Assembly: GCF_001949145.1 (NCBI RefSeq)
Contig: NW_019091446.1
Coordinates: 384,370-444,369, forward strand
Reading direction: 5' to 3'
From: Acanthaster planci
Taxonomy: Eukaryota > Echinodermata > Asteroidea > Valvatida > Acanthasteridae
Length of the DNA: 60,000 nucleotides
Shown: in pieces, positions 1 through 14,900 of the stretch
How the letters are laid out: each line of letters starts with the position of its first letter
Position numbering within the stretch: position 1 is the first letter of the stretch
Program-made: the position numbers and the translations under genes
The notes under the pieces: generated by a model
Seen by the model: the letters and a program-made list of their open reading frames with translations, nothing else
Databases searched by the model: none
What the model was told of the DNA's origin: nothing

Positions 1-2981
1 ACTAAGGCCCTTGCTGGTTTGCGCAACGGAGCACGTTTCGGGGTGCACTCCACGAAATGGTTGTATTTCTCCGCTCAAGCACTTTAATATTTTGTGATCC
101 CACGGGGTTTTTACAATAAGACATGCCATAATCAGGAGGCATCATAGAAATATTTCAATAAATCCCGATTTTGGGACTGATAGTTTCCAGTTCGGGATAT
201 TTCTTTCACAAAAATCCCCAAATGGCGGGCCTATTTTGGATAGAGGCGGGCGGCCGCTAGATTCAGAAATGAGCGCTTAGTTTTACTGCTGTTTGGGGGT
301 ATCTTCCTTGAAAGGCGAATAAAAAAGATTTTCGTGGCTAACCCCCATGAAATTGAAACGAAAAAGGATCTTTTGGCCATAATCTTGAATTTCCAGTTGA
401 AAAAACGGAGGCCAACCTCTTCACGAGAGTCAACAGGCGGCGCTATTTCGGTCCGATTTTGCACTGTTTTCTATGGGCGCGTATTTGGTGTAGTGCAACC
501 TTCGTTTTGTAGTAACCAGCAGCCGAACTCAGAACGTGACCCAAACTAAAATTCTAAGTAGCCCAACTACGTTACGGACCCAATTATTAAACTTGTACAA
601 GTCTGATTCCCGGTCCCACCTGTAATACTTGACGTGGAATATTTTGTGTCGGCAGGAACCAGTCTTAACCCGCGAACCCGCGCGCTTTTACAGGAACGAT
701 TTTCATCGGATAGATCGTGTTACACAAAACGTGATCGCAGGAGCACACTAAATATCAGCTGCTAACTACATGTTTTATCAACAATGCACATTTAACCGCG
801 CCAAATTTTAGCAACTTCCACAAGCTGACTTCGCCACTTCACAGGTATTTTGGTACACCAGCTTGAAAAATCGGCACTGTCGAGCAAGATGTACGTAAAC
901 CAGTTAACACCCTTTTTGCAAAATGTAGAATTAGATTAGATATAATTCATACATTCATGAGCAAATGTACGCAGTCATCAGTGTAACAACCAACCAAAAA
1001 ATTTGTTGCGTGTTTTGGAGTTGAATTCAGGCTTAATCACATGAATTATGGTCATGTAGGTACATCCATGTGATGTATCCCTAATCATGCTAGGCCAAGT
1101 AATAATGGCAGTGCCTTGATGCGGTTAACTAAATGGGTAACTGGGTCAAGTTACATTTTACGTCATGTCATCTACTTCCTGGCCGTCCCATATTCTTGTC
1201 ATGCAACATGTCTTTTCAGCACCTTTGACATGACTGAATTTAGGCCTAATGTTAGGCCTACCATAGCCAGCTGCTAGCTCCAGACTGGGGCAGTTGGTAT
1301 CACCGTCTCTAACGCTGTCTGGTTCCTAGACCAAACAGATCCCGACTGTGTTTGGCTTTGGTCAACGATCGGGAGTTAATTGGTATAGTAAACGAATGAC
1401 CCAAATTGAAACCAAACTTTCATCGACTTCTACAAACTGGAAATCACCCGTGTTGATACATTGTTGGTTTGATGGAATGAGTGATCCCTACATGCTGACA
1501 CACAAAAGGGGTTTCATAGAAGGCATTTTTGCGGAGTCTCCACTTTTTGGATTGACCGTTGTGGGGCTAAGGATATGGAGGTAGTCCAGTAGACTTGCCC
1601 CTAATCTGGGGCCAGCCTACTTCCTGAACAGTAAGGCACTACTCTGTACACACCACAATGCATCCATCTTTTTGATGGTTCGGTACACTATGGCATTTTG
1701 AAAAGTGCTCTGTCGAGGTCAGGAAATTGTACTGGATAAAACATCTGTTTGCGCTTTCTGAAGCAATCTACCCCTTAAGACTGTTTTCGCTGGAATTTGA
1801 AAAGTGGGACTCGGAGTGCAAAATGAAAAGCAGGGAGTGCAATCTTGTTAGAGTCCAACATTTGTTTGCGAAGTACGCAACACGAGCGCACAGCGCAAGG
1901 TCCGTTATGGCTGGGATCCAGAGCCTGCTTAAGGGCCCTGGAAGCTCTACCTATTTCAGATGCTTTCTGGTGGTCTCTGATGTATTTCTGACATTTCTTC
2001 CTGAGAGTTTTACCTTTTCGAACAAAAACCCCAGCTTCTAGAAAAAATAAACTGTAAAACTGTGCGCAATTGTTGTTTTCGTGTGATTAAACAACCCTGC
2101 AACAAAGAAGCGAATAATGACAAACACCTTTGAACAGATTTCTCAAAACCACTTTATTTTGTTGTAAAAAAAAATGGTATGCAGGTAATGCAGGTCAGTA
2201 CTTACACGTTATTGTACCTTTTTGTTTGCAGTACAATACACGTACGTTTAGATTATTATGTAATAAGCAAACAAAAATAAATGATATAAAATGAATCCCA
2301 GTATTCCTACATACACACACATGTACATGTTTCCTTTGGCAGTTTGGCTAAGAACAAACAAATTGAGTTCAAGACTTGACTTCAATGTAGATGAAAAAAT
2401 ACATGTCACACATATGCATAGTGTGTGTACATGCACACTGTCCAAGCACCCACGTACACCATAGGCAGGCCACAAGTCTGAATGAGTCTGAACATGGCAT
2501 CTGGAGAGTTCAACAATTTTTTCCATTTAGGTAGAAGAACCTAAACAAGCTTTATGCTGATTATTGACAATAACAAAGATTACGTGTAGGTCAGCCCTTG
2601 CTTTCAAGAAGAAATCCATTATTTTGTTTTCATTCTGGATGATAGAGTGAGCATGCAGCGCAAGCCCTGAAACGGTTATATGTCAACCTCATCCTCATGG
2701 ACTACCTCATGAGTTGTAGAGTCCGAGTTACTCAGACTACCACAGTACCAGTAGGCTAACTAATCAAATAAGTGGAGGCAGGATGCATCATTGACCTGTT
2801 TCTGTCCATTGACCAGTCACGGAACACACCAGGGAAAATTTTCTATCATTGGGCTCTGCCAGGGCTTGAAAAAAATCCACTGCCCATAACTTATAAGACA
2901 TACTCATGCCTAATGCAAAGTTGGATTAGGCCTGGGCCTGCTTGGAGGACTATATCTTTTATCTACCTGTTCATTTATCAG
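1..2981. other. Region upstream of the ESCO gene; no coding exon supported
   Basis: No open frame here shows a recognisable domain or good splice borders. The cohesin acetyltransferase gene begins just to the right, and its first supported coding exon starts exactly at a splice acceptor (AG at 2980-2981), so a non-coding leader exon and the promoter probably lie in this stretch. I could not locate them. The part near 230-720 is richer in CpG than its surroundings, which is weak support for a promoter there. Confidence 0.4.
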
Positions 2982-5900
2982 ATGCTGGGTGTCCAAAGTG
3001 CTTCCGACCAATGTACTATGACGTCTCTCAATAATGCCAGAACATCTCGTAAAAGAACACTTCATGTTTCTGACGTACTGGCGGGATCATCCCCAGGTGT
3101 GTCTCCAAGGTAACTTAATCGTTTGCCCCAGAGATAATTTGTTCATTATTATGCACATTCATGTACTTTTACAGTTGTGGCAAAAGGTTTACATATACTT
3201 TGTAGAAAAAAGTTTTCCCTCAATATTTTGCTATTTGAAATAGGTTTGTCAACTTTTTTATGAGGTCAGACAAATTGTATCTCTACTTAATGTTCACAGT
3301 GTGTACTTCAATTGAATATGACATTTATTATGGTTTAAAATATTATTTCTGAAAATTATCTTATGAAATTTACATTTTCCCCCTTTTTTCGTTCAAAAAC
3401 GCTTCAGAAAGTGGTCCACTACGACTATGAGATGTGACAAAAAATGCAGAAAGTGGCACTTAATATTAGGGTTGGAGTATGTAAAATTGTTAGTTTTTTT
3501 ATAAATATAAATATGAATCATACATGTACATGTCTGGGTGTTTTTATTTGATGCATACGCCATGTACATTAAGTAGAGACCTATGTTGTCTGTCCTCATG
3601 AAAAGAAAAGTTGGTAGGAATGGGTGAAGTTGTGAAATTTGAGGAAAACTGTTTTTGTTCTACCAGGTGTATGTAAACATTTTGCCCCAACTGTAAAGAA
3701 AAGTTGGTAGGAATGGGTGAAGTTGTGAAATTTGAGGAAAACTGTTTTTGTTCTACCAGGTGTATGTAAACATTTTGCCCCAACTCTACGCGTACTTGTA
3801 CGCCTCTAAAAGGGAAATTTTACTTTTACAAAGTGGTTTTTTAGTAATTGAATAAAAAAATTGGATCTTAAAGATCAAAACATTGATCAGTTACGTCAAG
3901 CAACTGAATAATAATTTTGTGCATATAATCACCGGCTTTCACATTAATCTTACAAAATGTAAATTCATTGTTTTTTTGTTTAGGAAAAGATTGCGATCTG
4001 CTGAAACTAGCTTAGAGGCAGATATCCCACCAGCTTTCTCTGCTAAGTGTTTTTACAGCCCAAAAGGACTTGGACAATACCAGACGCCACTGGAAAGACA
4101 GAGGAGGCGAGCAGAGCTTGGAGAAACCCTTCTCTCCAAACCACCTGCAGAAACGGAGAAGAGTATCAAGAAGACCAGAAAGATTCCAACCTACACAGCA
4201 GTTCATGTTAGCAACAAAGGCATCCATCGTCGACCTAAGCAAACAAGCAACACAGTGCAGAAAACAAAGGCAAAACCTGCCAAGTCCACAGAGAAGGCAG
4301 CCGAAAGAAGGGAGAAATTGCCATCAAGAAATCGGAAAGAGTCATCAACATCAGACAAGTCATCTCCAAGCAAGAAACAAAGGAACAGATCCCCTAAAAA
4401 AAGATCTCCCGGCAAAAGGACGCCTAGGAAAAGTCCAAGAAAAGGGGTCAAGAAGGCGGTCAAACTCTACATCCAAGGGATGAAGAACAATCGCAAGGCT
4501 GCTAAAAAACTGACCACTAATAGCACACAGCAAACTACCGGAGCAAATAGGGGTAATCACGAAGGCAGCAGTCTTGCAGTAGACACTGAGGAAGAACAGC
4601 CCGCAATGCAAAAAGGAGCCTCAAAGAAATTAGATATTCAGTTTGTGGACGATGCCGAAAATACAAGAACGGAAAGAATGATAGGCACAGATGAAGATGT
4701 CAAACCGTCACCGAGATCGGTAGGGAAGAAACGCAGCATGAGGTTGAAGGAGGAGAGTGAGTGTCTCACGCCTGAAGAGGGCATCCAACCATCACCACGA
4801 AAGTCTTCCAGATCCTCCCTCAACAATGCATCTCAAGATGAGACCACGAAGGATGACAAGAAGTCAGAGGATCGATACAACTTCCTTGAAGGATTTGAAC
4901 CGGAAACGCCTGAATCAGTGGCATCTCAGTTGGCAAAGAAAGGTGGGTTGTCTCTCTGTCTTTAGATTTTATGGAATTTCTGATACAATTCTCTAGGTGT
5001 TCTTGTTTTGTTGGTCACTCAGTATGCCAACTCCAACTTTGATCTTACATGTTTGAGAAGCTCATGAAGTTCAAGTATTGGTGGATACATGAAGGGCTAG
5101 TACTAGCAGGTCTAATCAACCTGTTGGTGTTTATCATTCAATCATACGTTGCAGATATCCATGGATTCGAAAAAAAATGCAGTCTTCCTGCCTTCACATG
5201 TTCGCTGACAGCCAGTCATTTATATTGTAATATTCATGTATGTCAACACTTTACTTGCGATGATCAATCAGTGTTTTGGGAAAAATTATGCTGGCAGGTT
5301 GCCAAATGAAAATGGATGTTGCTTTGGAGAATAGAAAGAAATGCTAATTCTGAGTGACATTAAATCACCCCTTCACTCCTGTTTTATTAGAAGGTCTACG
5401 TTTGGCAGTTTTTTGAGACATACTTTTTTCAGGGGTGAGATTTGTCAGAATTTTCCTGCTTTTAGGATTTTTTGGGTCAGGTTTTTCATTATTTCAGGAT
5501 TTTTCCAAACAGTCTCTTTCAAAATCTGGAAAACCATGGTTTACCATTATGGTGTTTGTACATATAAAAGTTAACACAGTTGACACAAGAAAAAGGTATT
5601 TTAAGGGAGGGCTTTATATCACAGGCCCTGACTATTTTGTGTACATTCCATTTTCCTACAGTCTCACCCCTGTATTTTGCTTCTGTTTTTCTTCAATACA
5701 TGGAAATGGTTTGATGTATCGCTTTCAGTTAACTGTTTTGAAAAGTAAATTTTTGAAACATATTTCACATTATCCATGCTTTATAGCAGGCATTGTTACT
5801 GTATCGTCGATGAGGGAAGCTGCTGTTGAGTTCACAGGTTTTTCTGTTTGAAAGTGTACTCCTAACATGATGTGATCATCAAAAACATTTCTCAAAAAGG

Positions 5901-8900
5901 ATTACTCGTAAGCTTATCCGCTCCGAGCGGAACAAAAGATAGCGTTTTTTATGGTATTCACTGCAGAGGCGTGTATTTATAATGGAGATCATTGGTGCAT
6001 TTGACATAGAGCACACTCAACATGCGTAACAAATTTATTCCTGAATGTCTTGGCGTACACGCATAACGTGTGCAAGAACCCGCTTAGAAAACTTACAACC
6101 ATCTGTCTTTCTTTTGCTGCTTGGGGTGCACTTCAACTCTTGAACAACTATGAATCACCAAATAAAAGGAAAGTTATAACAATAAATACTAAAAAAATCC
6201 AGCGGTTTTTTTGCACAAAACGATGCAACGTTCAGGTTTTGTCCCTGGATTGACATCGCAGTTTTGCTTATGAATATGGAAATTTTGCGTTTAAAACCCC
6301 AAATGGTACCAAAACATGTGTATCTTTAAATATAGCAAAACAAGAAATTGAAAATAACGTTAAGTTAAAGACAAACATACATTTGTAATGTTTGTAGTAA
6401 GAATGTAATCTCGCAGACATCCTTTAAGTGGTACACACGTTCATGTGTTCATACACATTCAGCTAAATTATCTAGTATTTAAAGTTGTTGGAGGGACCTC
6501 AACACACTGTCTCAGTTTTGTTCACTAAAATGTGGAACATTATGGTAATGAGGAGCAATGTGTTTATCGTCAAGTCACTGAACTTAGTTTTTATGTATTT
6601 TAAAAATTTGAAGATTTACATACCAACAATGGCTGTCACTAGCATAAATCTTGTCTCCTGTACCATTGCTATTCAGTATGACTTTTTTACTGCAACTTTT
6701 AAGTGAGAGTTAGGCCGTTTTCCAATATTCAACTTTGTCTCCGTCTCAGGCTTCGTCCCCAAAACCAATCCCTGATTGTGGGCCTGAAGGGTTTAAATCA
6801 AATTGGATTACTGTAAGTTTTGGCTCGCTTGCATCTTATTTGATGTTTTGTGGCACTATTAGACTAATTAGTGTGCTTACAGCTTCAAAGTCAGGTAGTA
6901 AAAAACAGTTGAAGCCTGAGACGGAGCCGAAGTTGAGTATTGGAAAACTACCTTAGAAACTCTCAGGTATTTGAAGTTCATTATAAATATTAGAACATCA
7001 GTACCAGACTAAGACAAGTTAGGCTACAGTGTATACACCTGTTTGCTTGATTCATACAGTATCCCCCAGGAAGACTGCGGTCATCCTCCCCGTCTTCATG
7101 ACCCCACCAATCAGTCCATCAACCAACAAGACACTGGGATCTAGCTCACTCAGTCCTGCGACCTCAACACCAATACAGCAGAGGAAGCTGAACATCATGA
7201 AGAAGATGGCTGATAACGATGGGATGGAACAGATGACCATGGTAATATTTGCCTTGGTCAAGGCGTTTGTCATTTGTCGCAGCATAGATCTATTTCAGTA
7301 CATACAAGAACTAAAAACCTTGGGTAACATTTTGTAAAAAAAACACCTAAAAGTGAAAATCCACTCTTCGTGAAGATATTTGGAGATTGCCTGCCACTGA
7401 ATATCATTAGTATGATTTGGTTTAATTTGTTATCGAAAAAAAGATTTGGAATATAAACTAAGACTTCAGGTGTTTCTAGCTACTACATGTACATGTAGCT
7501 TAGTTTTGTTCATTAATTGATTTCCTTTGTGATCAATTAATGACATGGGCTGCTTTGTGAAGATGTGAAGTTACTGTCAGAAAGCACCCAAGTATGGCCC
7601 AAAACTTCTGAATCCAACCTTTAAGGTAAAATCAGGCCTACTTATTTATAAAAGTGAATGACATCGCTTGTAAAATCTCAAGGTGGACTGTTTGGTATTC
7701 TTTTTCACCGTTTGTGAAATTTAGTGAAGAGTATTAGCCATCTTTCAACAAAACCACTCCTGAAAAGGCAGTGAATTATCTATTGAATTGAAATTAGCAG
7801 ACTTTAGTAAGGAGAATCTGAATTGTTCCATTGCAGGACTTGGGGCAGAAGCGGTTTGGTGCAACATCATGTGAAATGTGTGGCATGGTATACACTGCGG
7901 CCCACCCTGAGGATGAAGCTAGTCATGACAAATTCCATCGCAAATACCTTAACTCTATCAAATTTCCAGTAAGTGCCCAGTAGCATTTCTTAGGAGCAGC
8001 GTTTCTTTGTTAATAACTCTGGAACCCGCTGGAAGCAGTAAGGGGAACAGAGTTACCAATAAGGGGACAGAAGAGATTTAAAGGTGGTGTACACCATTTG
8101 TAAAGGCCCCAAACTTGGACTGCAATGATATAGTCCCAAAATACCTTACTTGAAAGAAAGAAAGTACATAACAGCCTCGGTCAGTCTGTAAAATATTTCT
8201 GTCCAAAATGCTGTAGTTATCAAGAAAACAGACATTTTGTTCTCCTTTTACAGCTGACCATTGCTTAAGAGTTCATTTCACTTCGCACATCACATTGTCA
8301 ACAGGTGCCAATTTTTGTGCATAGTGTTTGCAGATGTTGTGGGGAGTCTCCCTTAATGAACGAGTAAAGCTAAAAGCAGCTTAAAAATATACCAACAGAA
8401 ATCCACCAAACACATGGTGAGCTGAAGTGATAGGAAACTGAGTGTAATGTGTAAAGTAGAAAATAAATTGGATTAGTGTGAAGTTAAATTTTGTCTAAGG
8501 AAATTATTTTTTTTAATGTGAAAACTTTGCAAATGCAGAATCAATCAGTATAATGGTATCGTCTAAATATGGGGGTTGTTTCCGAGCTGCCTAGCGAAAG
8601 GATTTTTGTCAACAAAAAGTACAATCTCCACACGTTAAACCTCTGGTGTTTCAAGAAATATGTTTTCCTCTGTGCTCATAATTATTACATTATAGGTAGT
8701 CAACTAAGAATGGAGTTTTTCGACTTTTATTGACGTGTATGTGCATTACATACATGTTCAGTATCATGCACAAAGTAAGATACATCAAATATACATGTAT
8801 ATGGGTCATTCCATGAAGTTGGGGAACACCTGGTTATTTACCTACGGTCTGAAGACTTTGGAGTAAACCACATGGCTACTCAAATAATAAGCCAGTTAAA

Positions 8901-11900
8901 TTTACATCATAAAAAGAACACATACATAGGTATATTGTTGAACCATCAGGTTCATATTTGTGGAAACCTTTTTTGCAGCATGAAGCATGAAAAAGTGGTT
9001 TCCAATTATGCAAAAGCAATAATAGTTGTGAGAAACTTGACACTGACATAAGTGGATTTGAAATATCAGCTCCTCTATCACACTTGGTTATCTGACTTCA
9101 TGGAATGACCCATACGCATATATAATATACATATATACATGTATAAAGCAGCAGAACATGCATGCCATTTACCATATTTACATATGTACATGTATACATG
9201 TACTGTATACATTTACAATAAACAAAATTCATGGATTTTTTGTTGTGGTCCACTCTGACGTCTGAGATAAATTACAAGATCTTAGATTTAGTCGTTGAAA
9301 GTGCTGCGCTGTTTTTCTCAATTTTTCATAAAGCAGTTGACTCAAACATGAAACAAGTGAGTGGAATGTAAGTTGCAGTGAATACTGTACAATGTAATCA
9401 GCCAATCTTGTGAAATAATGAAAAAAAAACACCAATGGTGTACACCACCTTTAGTAAACACATCAATCTTGTGGCTATGGAAATATAAGAAATATCTTCA
9501 AGAAATGTTACTGGTATATCACTAAGTCTTTACTGTCGAGAAAGTTTCAGAATTTAAAAACGATTTTAATTGCACTAACATTAATGACTTGAATATTCAC
9601 ATCTTGATTTTTGTGGCATGTTTCCATTATCATTTGGTGAAACAAAGGTGAAATATTAGAGGTGAAAGCTGGTGCCCTTACATAGATGTAAAGAAGTAGT
9701 CAATAGAGTAACAGCTGCATTAACTGGTAATCAAACCATTTGCTAAAGTTTCTTCTATGATAGTTTTACTTCCCTGCTTACTTTGTTCTCCGTATTTTTC
9801 AGGGATGGAAGAAGGAGAGACTGCTACAGGAATTTGATGATGGTCGGGTCATCATGGTTCTGCATGATGACCCCAAATACCACATTAAGAAGGTTGGTAG
9901 TATTGTGTCATCTGTATAGAGTGTGTTCCTTCAGGTTATTGCACTGCCTACAGTGGAAGTCACAGTCTAATTCATGTTCATTTATTTACCTCCAAGACCA
10001 GGGCATAATATGTCCTGTTGCATATTTACAGCATTGACCTCTGAGGACAGTAAACTGAATACCGAGGACAGGCAAACCCCTTGTATTCCTCTGTGGTAAA
10101 AAACAAGGACAGCACTACGTGTAAAATGTGTCATCCATGTACAGTTTGGCACTTAAGTTTGGTGGTGTTGTGGTTTGTGAAATAGATGTGCACTTCAAAT
10201 TCCAAACTGTATGTGTGTGATTCCACGGCAGTAATAATTTCCATGGGAGCATGGAAAGCGGTTTAAATGCCTCAGACTTGTGATCGGGGGTCAGGGGTTT
10301 AAATCCAGCTGCTGGCCATATGTTGTGGCCTTGGGCAAGTCACCTAAGGATGTAAATGGGTACGGACATTAGCTGGGAAGTAAACCTCTTCCAGAGTGGA
10401 ATAGAAGTGTTTCCAGTGACTTCACGCTTCTGAGACGGGGAGTAAATGCAGGCCTGATAGGTCACAGTGGCACATGGCAGACTTCAATAGCAAAAGTAAC
10501 ATCGGAGCTATATTTCCTGACTTTCTAAGATACACTTCCTGCTTGATTTAGGACATTCAAACAGGGCTTTGTAACTTCACATTATCATTTGTTTGGTTTG
10601 AGGCTTCTCGTGGATGATATCTTTCTGTAATTGTTTCTGTAGGTAGAGGAAATCAGGCAGCTGGTTGATCAAGAGCTTGGTTTCTTACAAGGAGGTGAGG
10701 TTGCTTGCAAGACGACCTCCAAGGTAGGCTTCAAGTGTTCATTTCTAGTCCTCACACTGTGATGGGCTTCATGGGTTGAATACTTCTCTTGTAGAGTATT
10801 GAATGAAGAAATTACTGTAATGATGTCATTGCATGCATTTGCAGTGTAGCACATTAAACTTGCGGAGGACTCAATGTTTACAAGTGTTTGGCTGCATGCT
10901 GTGGAAGTTGCTGTTGACACTGGATGTCATTGCAGGATAGAAGACCACGTGTCAATTTGTAGATGCTTGGTTACACATGTACTAAGCTTTAGGAATCATT
11001 CCACCTTGTACCAACCCTTGAACAAGTGTGTCTCTGACAAAGTGGCTGGGGGAAAAAAGAAATTTGAATGTGTAGAATAGTGTTTCTGAAGTCTTGTCTC
11101 GACTGGCTTTAAGTGCATGTATGTTAACGTCGTAGTTACATTTGAGACTACAACAATTGGAGAAAATTGTGTACAGTTTAATTTGCACTTTATGATACCT
11201 GAAATTTGAAAGCAGGTATTGTTTGAATAAAAGGAAGCCTTTATACTTGACAAATGGCCACTAGAATGCATGGCATTTTCTTAATGTTAGAATACGCCAT
11301 TCATCGGGCTCAAATTTCGACTTCCTGGGGGCACTACAAGTTTGGCTTCAAGAAATTAGACATTTTACAGGGCACTGAGGCCAATAACGGGCAACAAGGC
11401 TAACATTTTTTTACAGAGGAAACACACTGAGGCCAACGTGTAAAATGTTCTGCAAAACGAGCTGAGAAAATGAAAAAACAGGAAATGGTGTTTTGTGTGT
11501 TTGATCTTATAACCCAGAAATCACTCCCAAAATTTCTTAGGACAAAACATCATATATAAGATGGAACAGTTCGAAAGCATTTCTTAGTTTAGAGAAAATT
11601 AATTTATACAAAAGAATTTCAGTGAATTTGTAAAAAGAAAATTTGTTTTGTTTAAATTGTGATGTGTCTTTTCTTTGACTGCACTCACGTAAAAATCAAA
11701 TAGACATGGTGGTTGAGTCTTCTGCGCGCATGTGCATACACGATCAGAAACTGGGAAAATAGAGACAAAGTAGATCTAGCTGTAGCTCTGGAGGCCTGTT
11801 TTGGACATGTGCGGGCTAGACTGTCCGACTGCCTCACACCCAGGCCGCCAAATGTGCCTGAAGTGTTAAGATGATCGTCCACCGAACGTTGGGCTGTAGA

Positions 11901-14900
11901 ATGAAATACATGTACATTTATTTATTTACTTATGCAAGCCTGTCAAGGTAATGGCGTGGTGCACCATGCTGGGTCTGCCAGCTTGGCAGGCCTGGCTGTG
12001 TACCCGTATGTAGCGTCAAGATGATCGTGTTCCACTGGTAGACCACACCACGAAATTTTGAGTGCACTGCGGCCAATTGTAAAGGGAACTGACTGCCATG
12101 GCCACAGTGGCCTTGGTGAAAGTCAAGCCCTGCAATCATATGGATGAGGTTTCGGATAAATAGCTACGCTGACAAGTGTGAACAGGTTCTTTTGACATCA
12201 CTTGGCACGAGTCTCACTTCAGTCATTATTTTCTGGGCAGGTGTTCCTATATATAACAACAGAAAAGAAAGTGGCTGGTTGTTTGATCGCAGAGGAAATT
12301 AGCAAGGTAAGGTAAAAAAAACCTGTGTAACAGTAATTTCTTTCATTGATGAGTTAATGTCAGGATTTATGGATCCCAACACTCTACTTGAAATGTTCCA
12401 AGTACCATTTTGAAAACTGTTCACAGGCTACTTTTATGGTGTGTATAAAATGGGTATTTATGACTCCAATTGAAAGTCCTTGTTTAAAGACAAAAGACTG
12501 GATCGTCAGAAAGAAATCGATATGTTACCATTAATGTCATTGTGAGACTGAACAAGGCGGACATCTGTAATGGTTTGTACATCCACAATTGTAAGGTCAA
12601 ATAAAAGGAAAGTTTCTTGTTACTATCTGCCGTCTTGTTTCTCATAATTTTTTCTTTTTAAATATATGTTTGTGTTTGTATTTAGACCTTTTGTTCCAAA
12701 TAAAATATCAAGCCGTGCATGCATATGTAGAATGTTTGCTCCTTGAGACACAAAAATATCTGCAAAAACACAATCCATCTACCAACTGGTAAAAACCTGT
12801 TCACTTGTAAAAATTTACTACTTTTTAAAAGAAAAATGGGGGGAGGGGAATTGTTTCCTCCCCTTCATCGAAAATCTTGGATGCATCCGAAACCTCGGAT
12901 GAGAAACTAGTTTTATTCTAACATTGCCTATGCCCGAAACTGGAGACTGAACCTCATTTGTGCATGTACGATATTCCCATGTTTTATAGTTGTACTGAAT
13001 GTTGTTTGCATGGTTGATCCTGCTTCTTGAAGTGGACAGGATATTCCTTACATTATAGAAGTCTTTCTGATTGCTCCATTTGAAGGGGTATCGTGTCATA
13101 GCAGATGGAGGGGGTACAGGTCAAAGGTCAAGTGAGGAGCAGCAGATATTCGAGCAACAGCGTGCGTGGTGTTGTGAGACCACACCAGAGCCGGCTGTGT
13201 GTGGTGTCAGTCGCATTTGGGTTGCCAGTCAGGAGCGACGAAAGAAGATTGCTACAAAACTCCTGGAGTGCCTGAGGTATGTAGCTGTTGGCATGTTAAT
13301 CGTTTGTTCCTTGGTTATACCTTTGCAAATTAATTGCTCATCACTTGGGTTTTGAAGGTTTCTCTGGCTTGCATTTCTTGTCTAGGTGCATGTATTATCG
13401 TGCCAGAATCTCTTGACATCTTCTGGATATCGACTGGCTCAGTAGTAGTAGTAGTAGGAATCGGACTTTCGCCTAAATGCGTGCTGCATTTTTACGCCCT
13501 GGACGAATGAACAAGGCTTGCTTTGTTTGGTACGAGGCATCGCGTGTGACCACATGGGCAGTGTACTTGAGAAACATGACATGGATGAAATCCTTGAGTG
13601 GGATGGTGTCAAAATACACATCTTGGTCATCATTTGTGTGCTTGAATTCATTGGTCTCCTTGCTGGAATCGGCCGTTTTTCGGCTAAAACTACCATGTGT
13701 TATTTGGCGCAAATAATTGTACCGCAATTTTGTTATCTGGTCCTCTTTCGGGCACTTGGCAATGATGCCATACAGCAGGGTGCTTCTAACAAATGCCTCC
13801 AAGAATCTCACTCACGCCGCCCTGCACACCCACCAGTCAGAACTTGCTGGTAGTTGCGAAATTGCCAGGCTGCCTGCGCAATCCTGTTCATGATGTAACT
13901 GTCCGTGTCGAGGCTGTGGAGCATTTCCCATTAGATCCCATAGATTAATTTCAAATTAACGGAGCTGTTGAGGTCTCAGTATGATAGATTTATACTTTTA
14001 AGAATGAACTGCCTGTATACATGTGTCAATAGCTTTCTTGAAATTGTAGATTTTATTGGATGATATGCTGGTATTGCATTCACACCAGAGTGAATTACAT
14101 TTATATATCAGTGCCACACTAGATTCACCTGCACAATTTGGCATTGACATAAGACTTTTAAATGATACTTTTAAGGAATAAATCTTGTGTTAAGTTTTGA
14201 ACTACAGACTGCCTTTGCAGAATGGTGTTTGTGAGTCATAGGTATTGCGGTACAAAGGCAAACGTGGTGCTTGACTTAAATTGCAAAGCTATTCAGCACC
14301 ATCTCTATATATTTGGCTCATCCACTCCTTTGTGTTGTAGTCAGTCCATCACAAGTCCTTATGAAAGTCCTTTCACGAGGCCAGTTGCAAGTAACGGGGT
14401 GAGCCATGGCAAAGGAATGCTTGTTTTGTGGCAGATCATTGGACAGCCTGTGACTCCAATTTTGACTGAATGGCTTGTGATGGACAAGTAATGGACTTGC
14501 AAAGACCTGTAACAAGATTTCCTCTAGGATAGACATACATGTACATGTAAATACTGTCCCTTCCTAGCTGAGCTTAAAGGCTGTTCTTCCCAGGAATATT
14601 GTTCAAACTGATATTTATTTAATGGTATATGAGATCCTATTTCTACGGCACCCAATAATTTGGAAGCAAATATGAAGACCAATGTTCACTGGGGTTGAAG
14701 ATTTATGTCAATAAGTGGGCTTGAACATTGTGACCAAACAAAACTGCCCCTCTGAATTAATATTTTTGTCAGTCCTCATGAGACGTGGCTAGATGAGACA
14801 CTGTTTGTAATGGACTTGACCACCACCACCACTCCTCGCATTACTGCACTGGCTTTTTGAGTGAAGATTTTAAGCAAGAACTAATCCATACTGAAAAATG

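Larger units (their letters stand above)
8080..9452. mobile_element. 1.37-kb non-autonomous DNA element with 19-bp perfect inverted ends
   Basis: AAAGGTGGTGTACACCATT at 8080-8098 has its exact reverse complement at 9434-9452. The ends are themselves partly palindromic (TGGTGTACACCA). TA dinucleotides border both sides (8079-8080 and 9452-9453), compatible with a TA target duplication. No transposase frame is visible. A second palindromic element (8800-9114) lies inside. The whole lies in the ESCO intron between the zinc-finger exon and exon 9803-9892. Confidence 0.75.

Noticed and set aside
1348-2041. Two open frames of 78 and 104 codons as an upstream gene
   Set aside because: No recognisable domain, no consistent splice borders and ordinary intergenic base composition.
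4070-4483. Several long frames over the ESCO second exon on both strands
   Set aside because: They are shadows of the lysine-rich coding frame, which alone has matching splice phases.
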